Below, one piece after another: positions 7,202 to 16,329 of a stretch of DNA of 52,547 bases (positions are counted from its first letter, which is position 1; every line of letters starts with the position of its first letter). The notes beneath the pieces were generated by a model that had not been told where the DNA came from, did no database searches, and was given only the letters and a program-made list of their open reading frames with translations. The position numbers and the translations under genes are program-made. The stretch is from positions 1-52,547 of the forward strand of contig DKNB01000059.1 in NCBI GenBank assembly GCA_002470125.1, given 5' to 3'. This DNA is from Gallionellales bacterium UBA7399 (lineage in GTDB: Bacteria; Pseudomonadota; Gammaproteobacteria; Burkholderiales; Gallionellaceae).

Positions 7202-9862
7202 ATGACAGATTTGCCTGATGCCGATCCGCAGGAAACGCAGGAGTGGTTGGATGCACTGGATTCAGTGTTGGAGAACGGAAGTCCAGCGCGTGCTCACTAC
7301 TTAATTAGTCAGCTGGTTAGGAAGGCGCAACTGGTCGGCGTGGATTTGCCAAGTAGCACAATCACCCCTTATTTAAACACCATTCCACTTGACAAGGAGC
7401 AGCGCTCGGTTGGAAACCATGAGCTTGAGCATCGTATTCTTGCCCTAACGCGATGGAATGCCATGGCTATTGTGCTAAATGCCAATCGTGAGTCATCCGA
7501 GTTGGGTGGCCATATCGCCACCTTTGCCTCTGCGGCAACACTGTATGACGTCGGCTTTAATCATTTTTTTCACGGCAAAACCAAGAGCCATGGCGGTGAT
7601 TTAATTTACTTTCAGGGCCATGCGTCACCGGGCATATACGCGCGAGCCTTCCTTGAGGGGCGCCTTAGTGAAGAGCAGCTGTATAGTTTTCGTCAGGAGG
7701 TTAATGGCAATGGCCTGCCCTCTTACCCCCATCCATGGTTGATGCCTGATTTCTGGCAGTTTCCTACTGTGTCTATGGGGCTGGGCCCCTTGATGGCAAT
7801 TTATCAAGCACGTTTTATGCGTTATTTGGAGTGCCGGGGAATTGTAAATACTGCCGGACGCAAGGTGTGGTCATTTCTTGGCGATGGTGAAACCGATGAG
7901 CCAGAATCGCTGGGAGCCATTTCGATGGCTGCGCGTGAAAAATTAGACAATCTAATTTTTGTTGTTAATTGTAACTTGCAAAGATTAGATGGCCCCGTGC
8001 GAGGCAATGGGAAAATAATTCAGGAGTTGGAGGGCGTGTTCCGCGGCGCCGGCTGGAATGTTATTAAGGTGGTATGGGGTGGGAAATGGGATCGTTTGTT
8101 TGCAAAGGACAAGACTGGACTGTTATTAAAGCGTATGGAAGAGGTTGTGGACGGTGAATACCAGACATATAAATCCAAAGATGGCGCTTACGTACGGCAA
8201 CATTTTTTTGGAAAATATCCAGAGCTGTTGGCGCTGGTTGCCGATATGTCAGATGATGAAATTTGGCATCTTAATCGTGGCGGTCATGACCCACATAAGG
8301 TTTTTGCTGCGTACGCGGCTGCTGTCAATCACAAAGGACAACCTACAGTAATTTTGGCTAAAACTATTAAGGGTTATGGCATGGGCGAGGCTGGTGAAGC
8401 TCAAAATATTACTCATCAGCAAAAGAAAGTGGACGGCGAGGCGTTACGCAAATTTCGTGATCGCTTTAATATCCCAGTGACCGATGATCAGCTTAGCCAG
8501 CTGCCATTTTGTCGTCCACCAGAAGATAGTTTGGAGATGAGCTATTTGCGCGAACGTGGCAATATCTTGGGTGCCGTGCCAGATCGAAAAGTAGTGGCGG
8601 AGCCATTGCAAATACCAAGCCTAGAGGCCTTTGAGGTCTTGCTGAAGGGTACGGAAGATCGTGAAATTTCTACTACCATGGCGTTTGTTCGCATGCTGGG
8701 CATCTTGGTCAAAGATAAAAATATTGGGAAGCTGGTGGTGCCTATCGTGCCAGATGAATCGCGTACTTTTGGTATGGAGGGATTATTTCGTCAGCTCAGC
8801 ATTTTCTCTCAGGTTGGGCAGTTATATACACCTCAGGATGCCGATCAGCTGATGTTTTACAAGGAAGACAAAGCTGGACAAATATTGCAAGAGGGTATTA
8901 ATGAGGCCGGTGCAATGTCGTCTTGGATTGCCGCATCAACAGCCTACGCCAATCATGGTGTGGCGATGGTGCCATTCTATATTTACTACTCTATGTTTGG
9001 TTTTCAACGTGTCGGAGATTTAATATGGGCGGCAGGCGATCAGCGTTCACGTGGCTTTCTGCTGGGAGGAACTGCCGGGCGCACCACATTGAATGGCGAG
9101 GGGTTGCAGCATCAAGATGGACATAGTCATTTGGCGGCAGCGACTATCTCTAATTGTATATCCTATGACCCAACTTTTGCTTACGAACTTGCGGTAATTA
9201 TTCAAGATGGTATGCGGCGTATGCATCAAGAGCAGGAGGATGTGTTCTACTATATTACTGTGATGAATGAGAATTATGCACATCCTGCCATGCCGAATGG
9301 TGTGGAGGCGGGGATTATTAGGGGTTTGTATTTATTTGATGAGGGGAAAGCCAGGGTCGCTACATCACCAACAGTGCAGCTTCTGGGTAGCGGGACCATC
9401 TTGCGCGAGGTTATCGCAGCAGCTGAATTGCTGGCAAAAGATTTTGGTGTGGTGTCAGATGTATGGAGTGTAACGAGTTTTAATGAATTGCGTCGAGACG
9501 GTTTGGATTGCGAGCGTTGGAATATGTTACATCCTACAGCGACACCACGTATAAGCTATGTTGAGCAGTGCCTGGGTAAGCGCAAAGGGCCGGTTATTGC
9601 TGCAACTGACTATATTAAAAGTTACCCAGACCAGATCAGGGCTTTTTTGAGGGGCAATTATAAAGTGCTGGGTACAGACGGCTACGGTCGTTCTGATACA
9701 CGCAAAAAGTTGCGCCACTTCTTTGAGGTTGATCGTTATCATGTTGTGCTTGCTGCACTGAAAGCGCTGGCTGACGAAGGTACCGTGGCCACAAGTGAAG
9801 TTAGTAGAGCGCTCAAACTGTATAATATAAATCCTGACAAACCCAATCCAATTATGGTTTGA
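7202..9862 (+). CDS. aceE: Pyruvate dehydrogenase E1, homodimeric
   Basis: E1 component of pyruvate dehydrogenase, 886 residues. It decarboxylates pyruvate on thiamine diphosphate and transfers the acetyl group to the lipoyl arm of AceF. The length and architecture are those of the single-chain homodimeric E1 of gamma- and betaproteobacteria. The thiamine diphosphate motif starts with GDGETDEP at about residue 227 and ends about 30 residues later at VVNCNLQRLDGPVRGNGK. The active-site region LGGTAGRTTLNGEGLQHQDG is present. The N-terminal QEWLDALDSVLENG segment is the typical E2-binding region. aceF follows after 17 bases, so the two are surely one operon. Confidence 0.97.
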   Translation: MTDLPDADPQETQEWLDALDSVLENGSPARAHYLISQLVRKAQLVGVDLPSSTITPYLNTIPLDKEQRSVGNHELEHRILALTRWNAMAIVLNANRESSELGGHIATFASAATLYDVGFNHFFHGKTKSHGGDLIYFQGHASPGIYARAFLEGRLSEEQLYSFRQEVNGNGLPSYPHPWLMPDFWQFPTVSMGLGPLMAIYQARFMRYLECRGIVNTAGRKVWSFLGDGETDEPESLGAISMAAREKLDNLIFVVNCNLQRLDGPVRGNGKIIQELEGVFRGAGWNVIKVVWGGKWDRLFAKDKTGLLLKRMEEVVDGEYQTYKSKDGAYVRQHFFGKYPELLALVADMSDDEIWHLNRGGHDPHKVFAAYAAAVNHKGQPTVILAKTIKGYGMGEAGEAQNITHQQKKVDGEALRKFRDRFNIPVTDDQLSQLPFCRPPEDSLEMSYLRERGNILGAVPDRKVVAEPLQIPSLEAFEVLLKGTEDREISTTMAFVRMLGILVKDKNIGKLVVPIVPDESRTFGMEGLFRQLSIFSQVGQLYTPQDADQLMFYKEDKAGQILQEGINEAGAMSSWIAASTAYANHGVAMVPFYIYYSMFGFQRVGDLIWAAGDQRSRGFLLGGTAGRTTLNGEGLQHQDGHSHLAAATISNCISYDPTFAYELAVIIQDGMRRMHQEQEDVFYYITVMNENYAHPAMPNGVEAGIIRGLYLFDEGKARVATSPTVQLLGSGTILREVIAAAELLAKDFGVVSDVWSVTSFNELRRDGLDCERWNMLHPTATPRISYVEQCLGKRKGPVIAATDYIKSYPDQIRAFLRGNYKVLGTDGYGRSDTRKKLRHFFEVDRYHVVLAALKALADEGTVATSEVSRALKLYNINPDKPNPIMV

Positions 9863-9879
9863 TCGGGCAGGAGATGCGC

Positions 9880-11142
9880 GTGACAGAAATAAAACAGGTG
9901 CTTGTGCCGGATATTGGCGACACTAAAAATGTGCCAGTCATAGAAATTATGGTTAAGGTTGGTGACACAATCAGGGCAGAGCAGTCCTTGCTCACCCTGG
10001 AAACCGATAAGGCCACAATGGATATTCCGGCGCCTTTTGATGGGGTAATAAAAAATATTAGCGTTAAGGTCGGTGACAAAATATCGGAGGGCGCACTGTT
10101 GCTGCTAGTTGAGGTTAGTGCAACGAAAGCATCCTCACTGACAGCCCCCCTTGTGGCTCATGATTCGGCAAAAAAGACTGCTAATTTATTAGCGGAACCT
10201 CTTGCCGTTGCATCTGTAGTTTTGTCAACGATTGCACCCAGCACCCTTGCGGGCAGGGCACACGCTAGCCCATCTGTACGTCACTTTGCGCATGAGCTTG
10301 GGGTTGATCTGGAGCGAGTGAGGGGTAGTGGAATAAAGGGACGCATCACTAGATGTGATGTACTGGGCTTTGTTAAGTCCACACTTTCACAACAGCAGGG
10401 GGGCGGCTTGCAAGTGGCAGCCATGCCGATAGTGGACTTCTCTAGGTTTGGTGTCATTGAGATTAGAGCCCTTTCTCGCATCAAGAAGCTCTCGGGTGCA
10501 AATCTTCACAGAAATTGGATTTCCATTCCACATGTTACCCAACATGATGAGGCTGACATTACTGAGATGGAAGCATTCCGCAAAGAGCTCGGTGAGAAAT
10601 ATGGGGATGAGGTAAGGGTAACGTTACTACCATTTTTGATGAAGGCTGTGGTGCGAGCCATGCAGCAATATCCGAACTTGAATTCATCGCTAGGCGTTGA
10701 CGGCGAAAGCGTAGTTTTGAAAAAATATTTTCATATTGGCGTGGCGGTGGATACCGTAGATGGACTAGTGGTCCCAGTGCTTCGTGATGTAGATAAAAAA
10801 GGTATAGTTCAGCTGAGTAGAGAGCTTGGTGAAATTAGTGTGATGGCACGTGAAAAATCCCTACCAGCAACTGCCATGCAAGGCGGATGTTTTACTATTT
10901 CTAGCTTGGGTGGAATCGGAGGGACATTCTTTACGCCCATTATTAATGCACCAGAGGTGGCAATTCTTGGGGTATCCAGGGCGAGCATGACGCCGATATA
11001 CGTGGATGGCAAGTTTGTGCCACGTTTGATGTTGCCATTGTCGCTGTCGTATGATCATCGTGTTGTTGACGGTGCTGAGGCGGTACGCTTTACGGGCTAC
11101 CTTGGCAAGGCGTTGCTAGATGCTCGTGAGATGGGATTATAA
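9880..11142 (+). CDS. aceF: Pyruvate dehydrogenase E2, dihydrolipoyl acetyltransferase
   Basis: Core of the pyruvate dehydrogenase complex, about 420 residues. It carries the acetyl group on a lipoyl-lysine and passes it to coenzyme A. Domains in order: one lipoyl domain (lipoylated Lys44 in ETDKATMDIP), a flexible Ala/Ser/Thr-rich linker, a peripheral-subunit-binding domain around SPSVRHFAHELGVDLERVRG, and the catalytic domain ending in SYDHRVVDGAEAVRF with the active-site His. I prefer the GTG at 9880: AGGAG (9869-9873) lies six bases upstream of it but directly abuts the ATG at 9874. Many relatives have two or three lipoyl domains. The E3 gene lpdA, often next, is absent here. Confidence 0.95.
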   Translation: MTEIKQVLVPDIGDTKNVPVIEIMVKVGDTIRAEQSLLTLETDKATMDIPAPFDGVIKNISVKVGDKISEGALLLLVEVSATKASSLTAPLVAHDSAKKTANLLAEPLAVASVVLSTIAPSTLAGRAHASPSVRHFAHELGVDLERVRGSGIKGRITRCDVLGFVKSTLSQQQGGGLQVAAMPIVDFSRFGVIEIRALSRIKKLSGANLHRNWISIPHVTQHDEADITEMEAFRKELGEKYGDEVRVTLLPFLMKAVVRAMQQYPNLNSSLGVDGESVVLKKYFHIGVAVDTVDGLVVPVLRDVDKKGIVQLSRELGEISVMAREKSLPATAMQGGCFTISSLGGIGGTFFTPIINAPEVAILGVSRASMTPIYVDGKFVPRLMLPLSLSYDHRVVDGAEAVRFTGYLGKALLDAREMGL

Positions 11143-11145
11143 ACA

Positions 11146-11808
11146 TTGAGTTTGGCTCCTATTGGCATACTGGGCGGCACATTTGATCCAATTCATAATG
11201 GGCATTTGCGCTTGGCACAGGAAGCGTTTGAGCAGTGTGGTTTAACCAAGGTACATTTCATTCCTAGCGGCGTGCCGCCACATCGAAGCATTCCGCATGC
11301 CAACATCACAGAACGCTTGGACATGGTTAGATTGGCGTTACAGGGCAATGCAACATTTGTGATGGACGAACGTGAGGCTCATCGCACCGCTCCCTGCTAT
11401 ATGATTGATACACTCAGGACGTTGCGTGCCGATTTTGATATGCAACAGCCATTGTGTTTATTGATGGGCGGAGATGCCTTCTTGTTGCTACACTTGTGGC
11501 ATCAGTGGAAGAGTTTGTTTGAATTGGCGCATATTGTGGTTATGCAGCGTGCGGGATGTCAACCGTTTGGCAATGCAATAAACAAAGCCAACAATGCTTT
11601 GTGCGAAGAATATAAGCGGCGCCTTGTCCCGGCTTCGTGTGCGCTACGCGATTCGTCTGCCGGAGCAATTTTTGTGGCGGATATGCCTGCCATGGAAATT
11701 TCTGCTACTGATATTCGTAGGCGTTGCGCAGATAAAAAAGACGTGCGTTATTTGTTGCCAGATGCTGTAGTAAATCACATACAATCACATCATTTATATA
11801 CCTCATAA
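11146..11808 (+). CDS. nadD: Nicotinate-nucleotide adenylyltransferase
   Basis: Nicotinate-mononucleotide adenylyltransferase, 220 residues: it joins nicotinate mononucleotide and ATP to give deamido-NAD in NAD synthesis. The nucleotidyltransferase opening GILGGTFDPIHNGHLRLA contains the HNGH active-site motif, and ISATDIRRR near the C-terminus is the second conserved nucleotide-binding motif. There is no ATG near the expected start; translation begins at TTG 11146 or TTG 11152. The gene follows aceF by three bases, and its stop overlaps the rsfS start by one base (TAATG). The order nadD-rsfS-rlmH is a common proteobacterial arrangement. Confidence 0.95.
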   Translation: MSLAPIGILGGTFDPIHNGHLRLAQEAFEQCGLTKVHFIPSGVPPHRSIPHANITERLDMVRLALQGNATFVMDEREAHRTAPCYMIDTLRTLRADFDMQQPLCLLMGGDAFLLLHLWHQWKSLFELAHIVVMQRAGCQPFGNAINKANNALCEEYKRRLVPASCALRDSSAGAIFVADMPAMEISATDIRRRCADKKDVRYLLPDAVVNHIQSHHLYTS

Positions 11809-12167
11809 TGTTAACCATCGAAGAAAAAATTTTGGTAGTGGTTGCTGCACTAGAAGATATCAAGGCGAATGATATTAGCGTCCTTGATACCAGCAAAAAA
11901 AGTCAGCTATTCGAGCGTATAGTGATCGCCAGTGCAAACTCAGCGCGTCAGACCAGGTCCTTGGCTGATCATGTGTCCAAGCAACTAAAGTTACGTGGTG
12001 AGCCAGCGCTTAGCGTGGAGGGCGTGGAGGGTGGGGAGTGGGTGTTGGTTGATTTGGGGGAGGTGGTAGTACATATCATGCAACCAGCAGTCCGTACCCA
12101 CTATCAATTAGAAGAGCTGTGGAGCATGCGGCACCTACCATCGAAGATGGCCAGCGGGCCCGCATGA
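11808..12167 (+). CDS. rsfS: Ribosomal silencing factor RsfS
   Basis: A 119-residue RsfS (Iojap family) protein. It binds ribosomal protein uL14 on the large subunit and blocks subunit joining under starvation. The conserved core is visible as ALEDIKANDISVLD near residues 14-27, ASANSARQTRSLADHV in the middle and EGGEWVLVDLGEVVVHIM before the C-terminal YQLEELW. The last 14 residues overlap the region before rlmH, and the stop codon overlaps the rlmH start (ATGA). Confidence 0.94.
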   Translation: MLTIEEKILVVVAALEDIKANDISVLDTSKKSQLFERIVIASANSARQTRSLADHVSKQLKLRGEPALSVEGVEGGEWVLVDLGEVVVHIMQPAVRTHYQLEELWSMRHLPSKMASGPA

Positions 12168-12631
12168 AATTTTTGTTGGTTGCGGTTGGCCACAAGATGC
12201 CAAGCTGGATTACTACTGGGTTTGCTGAGTACGTGAAGCGTATGCCACCTTCGGCAAAAGTTGAACTAATAGAGGTAAGGCAGGAACCACGAACCACTGG
12301 TAAGAGTGTAGCGAAGATGCTCGAGGCAGAGGCCTGTCGTATAGCCGCCTCTTTGCCAGAGGGCACCCAGCGCGTTGTCTTAGACGAACATGGTACAAGC
12401 TACACCACTAAACAGTTTGCACAAAAAATGCAAGATTGGATGGGAGGTGGGCGTGATGTGACCTTTGTGATTGGGGGTGCGGATGGTTTGCACGAATCCA
12501 TAAAAAATGGTACGCAGAAAATGGCACTATCAAGCATGACGTTGCCGCATGGCCTGGTGCGTGTGCTGCTAGCAGAACAGCTGTATCGTGCATATAGTTT
12601 GCTGCACAATCATCCCTATCATCGTGAATAA
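12164..12631 (+). CDS. rlmH: 23S rRNA pseudouridine-1915 N3-methyltransferase
   Basis: RlmH, 155 residues, a SPOUT-fold enzyme that methylates pseudouridine 1915 in helix 69 of 23S rRNA using S-adenosylmethionine. The start is the ATG at 12164 overlapping the rsfS stop; it gives the family opening MKFLLVAVGHKMPSW. The AdoMet-binding knot is visible as VTFVIGGADGLHESIK and the C-terminal ALSSMTLPHGLVRVLLAEQ, ending with NHPYHRE as in other RlmH proteins. Its usual downstream neighbour maf is missing; rng follows after 83 bases. Confidence 0.96.
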   Translation: MKFLLVAVGHKMPSWITTGFAEYVKRMPPSAKVELIEVRQEPRTTGKSVAKMLEAEACRIAASLPEGTQRVVLDEHGTSYTTKQFAQKMQDWMGGGRDVTFVIGGADGLHESIKNGTQKMALSSMTLPHGLVRVLLAEQLYRAYSLLHNHPYHRE

Positions 12632-12714
12632 TGTGGGCTCAGCTCAACAAGCCAAATGAATTCACGATTATCTGCGTAGGTCTACACATGCCAGTTTAAG
12701 TCGGTATTACTTTA

Positions 12715-14181
12715 ATGTCGCATGCCGTGAATGAAGAAATCCTAATTAGCGCCACCCTGCAAGAAACTCGTGTTGCAATAATTCAGCAGGGGGTGGTGCG
12801 CCAACTACACATTGAATGTGACGATCATCTTGGGGTCGTTGGCAATGTGTATCTTGGCCGTGTGAGGCGTGTGTTGCCCGGCATGCAATCTGCTTTTATC
12901 GATATTGGGCTAGAGCGCTCCGCTTTCTTGCATGCAGATGATGTGCTGGAGAGTCGCAGTGACGTTGGCATAAAAACCCCTATAGAAAAAATACTATATG
13001 AAGGGCAGACCATTCTGGTTCAGGTTATAAAAGAGCCCATCGGAAGTAAGGGTGCGCGCCTTTCAACCCAGATCAGTATTGCTGGACGCTTGTTGGTATT
13101 TCTACCTCAGGAATCCCATATTGGTGTATCGCAGCGCATTGAGAGCGAAGCTGAACGTGAGCTTCTGCGCGCCAAGTTGCAAGGGTTATTACATGAGAGC
13201 AGTGGGGGTGGTTATATTATCCGCACTATGGCGGAATTTTCGACAGAGCAAGATTTGCGTGCGGATATTGAGTATCTCAACAGGCGATGGAATGAAATTC
13301 AAAAACAAGCAAAGCTGTCCGTTTCCCCGCAGTTGCTATATCAGGAACTAGACATTAGCCTATGCGTACTGCGTGATTTTTTTAACGAGGGAATTACTAA
13401 AATTTTAGTGGATTCACGAGAGACCTATCAGCGTATGGTCAATTTTGCGCGAGACTTTAATGAGGGCGCGCTATTGCGGCTAGAGCACTATGTTGGCGAA
13501 CGCATGTTATTTGATTTGTATGGCGTAGAAGAGGAGATTGAGCGTGCACTGTTGCGTCGCGTAAATCTAAAGTCGGGAGGATACATCATCATTGATCAGA
13601 CCGAGGCGCTCGTTGCGATCGATGTTAATACCGGTGGATTTGTTGGCTCGAGTAACTTTGATGACACCATCTTTAAGACAAATATGGACGCTGCGCAGGT
13701 TATAGCGAGTCAGTTGCGCCTGCGCAATTTGGGTGGAATTATTGTGTGTGACTTCATTGACATGCGTAGTCAGGCAGATCGAGACGCCGTGCTAAATGAG
13801 TTAAAAAAGTATTTGGCGCATGACCATACACGTATTACGGTAAATGGCTTCTCTCCTCTGGGATTGGTGGAGATGACACGCAAGCGTACGCATGAGAGCT
13901 TGGCTCGCATACTATGTGAGCCCTGTCCCACCTGTAGTGGGCGTGGCGAAATAAGAACAACAGAGGCAATATGCCATAAAATTATGCGTGACATTATGCG
14001 TGAAGCCAGCCAGCCTAATGCACGCGAGTATCGTATCCTGGCCTCACAAGGAGTGGTTGATCTGTTCTTGAAGGGGGAGTCGCAAAGCCTCACCAGACTT
14101 TCCAATTTGATTGACAGGCCAATTTCATTGCACGTAGAGAGTGTGTATGGCCAAGAACGATACGACATTATCTTGATATAA
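12715..14181 (+). CDS. rng: Ribonuclease G
   Basis: RNase G, 488 residues, essentially the length of the E. coli enzyme. It is an endoribonuclease of the RNase E/G family that matures the 5' end of 16S rRNA and cuts some mRNAs. It has an S1-like RNA-binding domain (GNVYLGRVRRVLPGMQSAFI near residues 43-62), the catalytic DNase-I-like region with VAIDVNTGGFVGSS and VCDFIDMRSQADRD carrying the two metal-binding aspartates, and the zinc-link CEPCPTCSGRG. It lacks the long C-terminal scaffold of RNase E. The start ATG at 12715 has no strong ribosome-binding site. Confidence 0.96.
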   Translation: MSHAVNEEILISATLQETRVAIIQQGVVRQLHIECDDHLGVVGNVYLGRVRRVLPGMQSAFIDIGLERSAFLHADDVLESRSDVGIKTPIEKILYEGQTILVQVIKEPIGSKGARLSTQISIAGRLLVFLPQESHIGVSQRIESEAERELLRAKLQGLLHESSGGGYIIRTMAEFSTEQDLRADIEYLNRRWNEIQKQAKLSVSPQLLYQELDISLCVLRDFFNEGITKILVDSRETYQRMVNFARDFNEGALLRLEHYVGERMLFDLYGVEEEIERALLRRVNLKSGGYIIIDQTEALVAIDVNTGGFVGSSNFDDTIFKTNMDAAQVIASQLRLRNLGGIIVCDFIDMRSQADRDAVLNELKKYLAHDHTRITVNGFSPLGLVEMTRKRTHESLARILCEPCPTCSGRGEIRTTEAICHKIMRDIMREASQPNAREYRILASQGVVDLFLKGESQSLTRLSNLIDRPISLHVESVYGQERYDIILI

Positions 14182-14193
14182 GGTTTTGTATTA

Positions 14194-14256
14194 ATGATTA
14201 AATTGACGTCGCCTGAGTCATGGCATGGCCGTATTGCAGTCACTGTAATTATTTGA
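14194..14256 (+). pseudogene. Possible remnant of a dihydroorotase (pyrC) start
   Basis: A 20-codon frame starting 12 bases after rng, with AAGG ten bases upstream of its ATG. Its residues 4-11, LTSPESWH, resemble the conserved PyrC opening LTRPDDWH that carries the first metal-ligand region; the text then breaks down (GRIAVTVII, stop). In pseudomonads pyrC and rnt sit near grxD, so a decayed pyrC here would fit the local gene order. The match is short and could be chance. Confidence 0.2.
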
Positions 14257-14349
14257 TTATGCATGGCCGCCGCTCTTCTTGACTGGTGGATGGGCGGACT
14301 GTTACTATACCCAACTAATTTGTTCAACTAAATTTTAGAGGTAGGGATT

Positions 14350-14658
14350 ATGGATGTGAAAGAAATTATTAAAGGGCAGGTAACCGGTCATCCTGTGGTG
14401 TTGTATATGAAGGGTACGCCGGAGTCCCCGCAATGTGGATTTTCTGCTAATGTGGTTCAAACGCTCAGGGCGTGCAGTGTGGCCGGTCTTTTTACGGTGG
14501 ATGTTCTTGCAGACCCCGAAATTCGTCAAGGAATAAAGGATTATTCCGATTGGCCAACCGTTCCGCAGCTCTATGTCAAAGGGAGTTTTGTTGGTGGATC
14601 TGACATTGTGAGCGAGATGTATAAAAATGGAGAATTGCAAAAACTGCTACATACATAG
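14350..14658 (+). CDS. grxD: Monothiol glutaredoxin, Grx4 type
   Basis: A 102-residue monothiol glutaredoxin. This class binds a bridging [2Fe-2S] cluster with glutathione and delivers it to apo-proteins. Cys29 sits in the diagnostic CGFS motif; YMKGTPESPQCGFS, the cis-proline segment WPTVPQLYVKG and the glutathione-binding VGGSDIVSEM are all intact. The start ATG at 14350 has a purine-rich upstream sequence (AGAGGTAGGGATT). It is followed after 32 bases by a strong intrinsic terminator. The 168 bases before it hold only small frames of uncertain status. Confidence 0.97.
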   Translation: MDVKEIIKGQVTGHPVVLYMKGTPESPQCGFSANVVQTLRACSVAGLFTVDVLADPEIRQGIKDYSDWPTVPQLYVKGSFVGGSDIVSEMYKNGELQKLLHT

Positions 14659-14690
14659 AAATCTTATTGATATGGGTAATTTTGTGTTTA

Positions 14691-14715
14691 AGGCGACCGA
14701 AAGGTCGCCTTTTTT
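14691..14715. terminator. Bidirectional intrinsic terminator between grxD and argH
   Basis: A perfect 8-bp stem, AGGCGACC and GGTCGCCT, with a GAAA tetraloop (14699-14702) followed by a T-run at 14710-14715. A run of A's is not present on the other side, so it acts best for grxD on the plus strand. The T-run contains part of the argH stop codon (14714-14716), so argH transcripts also run into the hairpin. Confidence 0.92.
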
Positions 14716-16117
14716 ATGACCAGCGTGGCGCTGTAAGGCGTTTTCGTGCCTGTGCGATGGCGATCTCGACCTGCTGAGGTGATGTGCCGCCGATATGATT
14801 TCGACTGGCTAAGGAGCCTTCCAGGGTAAGCACTGAAAAAACATCATCCGTAATGAGTGTCGAAAATTTTTGCAATTCGTACAACTCGAGATCACTCAAG
14901 TCGCAGCCGCGCTGCTCGGCGAACCTTACTGCCACGGAAACCACTTCATGCGCATCACGGAACGGCAATCCTTTTTTGACTAGATAGTCGGCTAAGTCTG
15001 TGGCTGTTGAGTAGCCTTGCAAGGCTGCACTGCGCATGGCCATGGGGTGGACGGTTATGCCGCCAATCATGTCGGTATAAATACGCAGAGTCTGGGTCAG
15101 TGTGTCAACGGTATCGAATAGAGGCTCTTTATCCTCTTGGTTATCCTTGTTGTAGGCTAGCGGCTGGCCTTTCATTAAAGTTAGCAATGCGACCAAATTG
15201 CCGTTTACGCGCCCCGTTTTGCCTCGTACGAGCTCTGGCACATCAGGATTTTTCTTTTGTGGCATGATGGAAGACCCAGTACAGAAGCGATCGGCAATAT
15301 CAAGAAAGCCGAATCGTGGGTTCATCCACAAGATAAGCTCCTCTGATAGGCGTGATAAGTGGGTCATTATTAGGGCCGCGCAGGCGGTAAATTCAATGGC
15401 AAAGTCGCGGTCTGATACCGCATCCAGGGAGTTGTGGCATACGTCATCGAACCCAAGAAGTTCGGCCACCATCTCACGCTTTATGGGATAGCTGGTGCCC
15501 GCTAATGCAGCAGATCCAAGTGGAAGATAGTTGACGCGCTTACGACAATCGATCATGCGCTCCGCGTCACGATTTAGCATTTCGAAGTATGCCATTAGGT
15601 GATGCGCAAAACTGACTGGCTGTGCCACCTGTAAATGAGTATACCCGGGCATAATGGTGTGTGCATGTTGTCCGGCAAGATTGATGACTGCAGATTGCAG
15701 GTCAAGAATTAACTTGTGCAGCTCGTCAATGGCGTCCCGCAAGTACAAGCGCATGTCGGTTGCCACCTGATCATTTCGTGAGCGCCCTGTGTGCAAACGC
15801 TTGCCTGCATCACCTACTAGGGCAGTTAGACGCTTTTCGATATTGAGATGCACATCTTCTAAATCGAGTGACCACGTAAATTTATTATTAATAATTTCAA
15901 GCTCTACTTGAGCCAGGCCACGACGAATGTCGTCTAAGTCTTGTGCAGTGATAATGCCACACGCCCCCAGCATTTGTGCGTGTGCTAGGGACGCACGAAT
16001 ATCGAATGGTGCCAGCCTTTTGTCAAATTCTACAGAAGCCGTATAACGCTTTACCAGCTCTGTCACTGGCTCGATAAATCGCCCAGACCAAGTTTTTTTA
16101 TCGTTCGCTGTCATCAT
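14714..16117 (-). CDS. argH: Argininosuccinate lyase
   Basis: Argininosuccinate lyase, 467 residues. It cleaves argininosuccinate to arginine and fumarate, the last step of arginine synthesis. The superfamily signature GSSIMPQKKNPD, with the catalytic serine loop, lies near residues 278-289; TGRSRNDQVATDMRLYLRD and PGYTHLQVAQPVSFAHH carry the other substrate contacts. The N-terminal KKTWSGRF is typical of the family. Two ATG codons stand side by side at 16117 and 16114; either may be used. About 210 bases separate it from ppc on the same strand, room for its own promoter. Confidence 0.97.
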   Translation of the reverse strand: MMTANDKKTWSGRFIEPVTELVKRYTASVEFDKRLAPFDIRASLAHAQMLGACGIITAQDLDDIRRGLAQVELEIINNKFTWSLDLEDVHLNIEKRLTALVGDAGKRLHTGRSRNDQVATDMRLYLRDAIDELHKLILDLQSAVINLAGQHAHTIMPGYTHLQVAQPVSFAHHLMAYFEMLNRDAERMIDCRKRVNYLPLGSAALAGTSYPIKREMVAELLGFDDVCHNSLDAVSDRDFAIEFTACAALIMTHLSRLSEELILWMNPRFGFLDIADRFCTGSSIMPQKKNPDVPELVRGKTGRVNGNLVALLTLMKGQPLAYNKDNQEDKEPLFDTVDTLTQTLRIYTDMIGGITVHPMAMRSAALQGYSTATDLADYLVKKGLPFRDAHEVVSVAVRFAEQRGCDLSDLELYELQKFSTLITDDVFSVLTLEGSLASRNHIGGTSPQQVEIAIAQARKRLTAPRWS

Positions 16118-16329
16118 CTATTGTCCAAAATATGTAGCCTACGCTTTAAGGCACACAGGCCATATAAAACATGCAAAATTTAACATAAAATATCTAGCTT
16201 CGTATGGTACTCGGTTTCTTTAGTCTAGGGGCATTCGACAGGGTGGCCGTCTTGGCGATCGTCATGCCCACAAGAAGGCTTGGACGATTGAGCCTGGACC
16301 AGGTGATGGTGAAGATTTATGGGATCTTG

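Noticed and set aside
13770..14327. A 185-codon minus-strand frame
   Set aside because: It is antisense to the conserved C-terminal part of rng and shows low-complexity, non-protein-like text.
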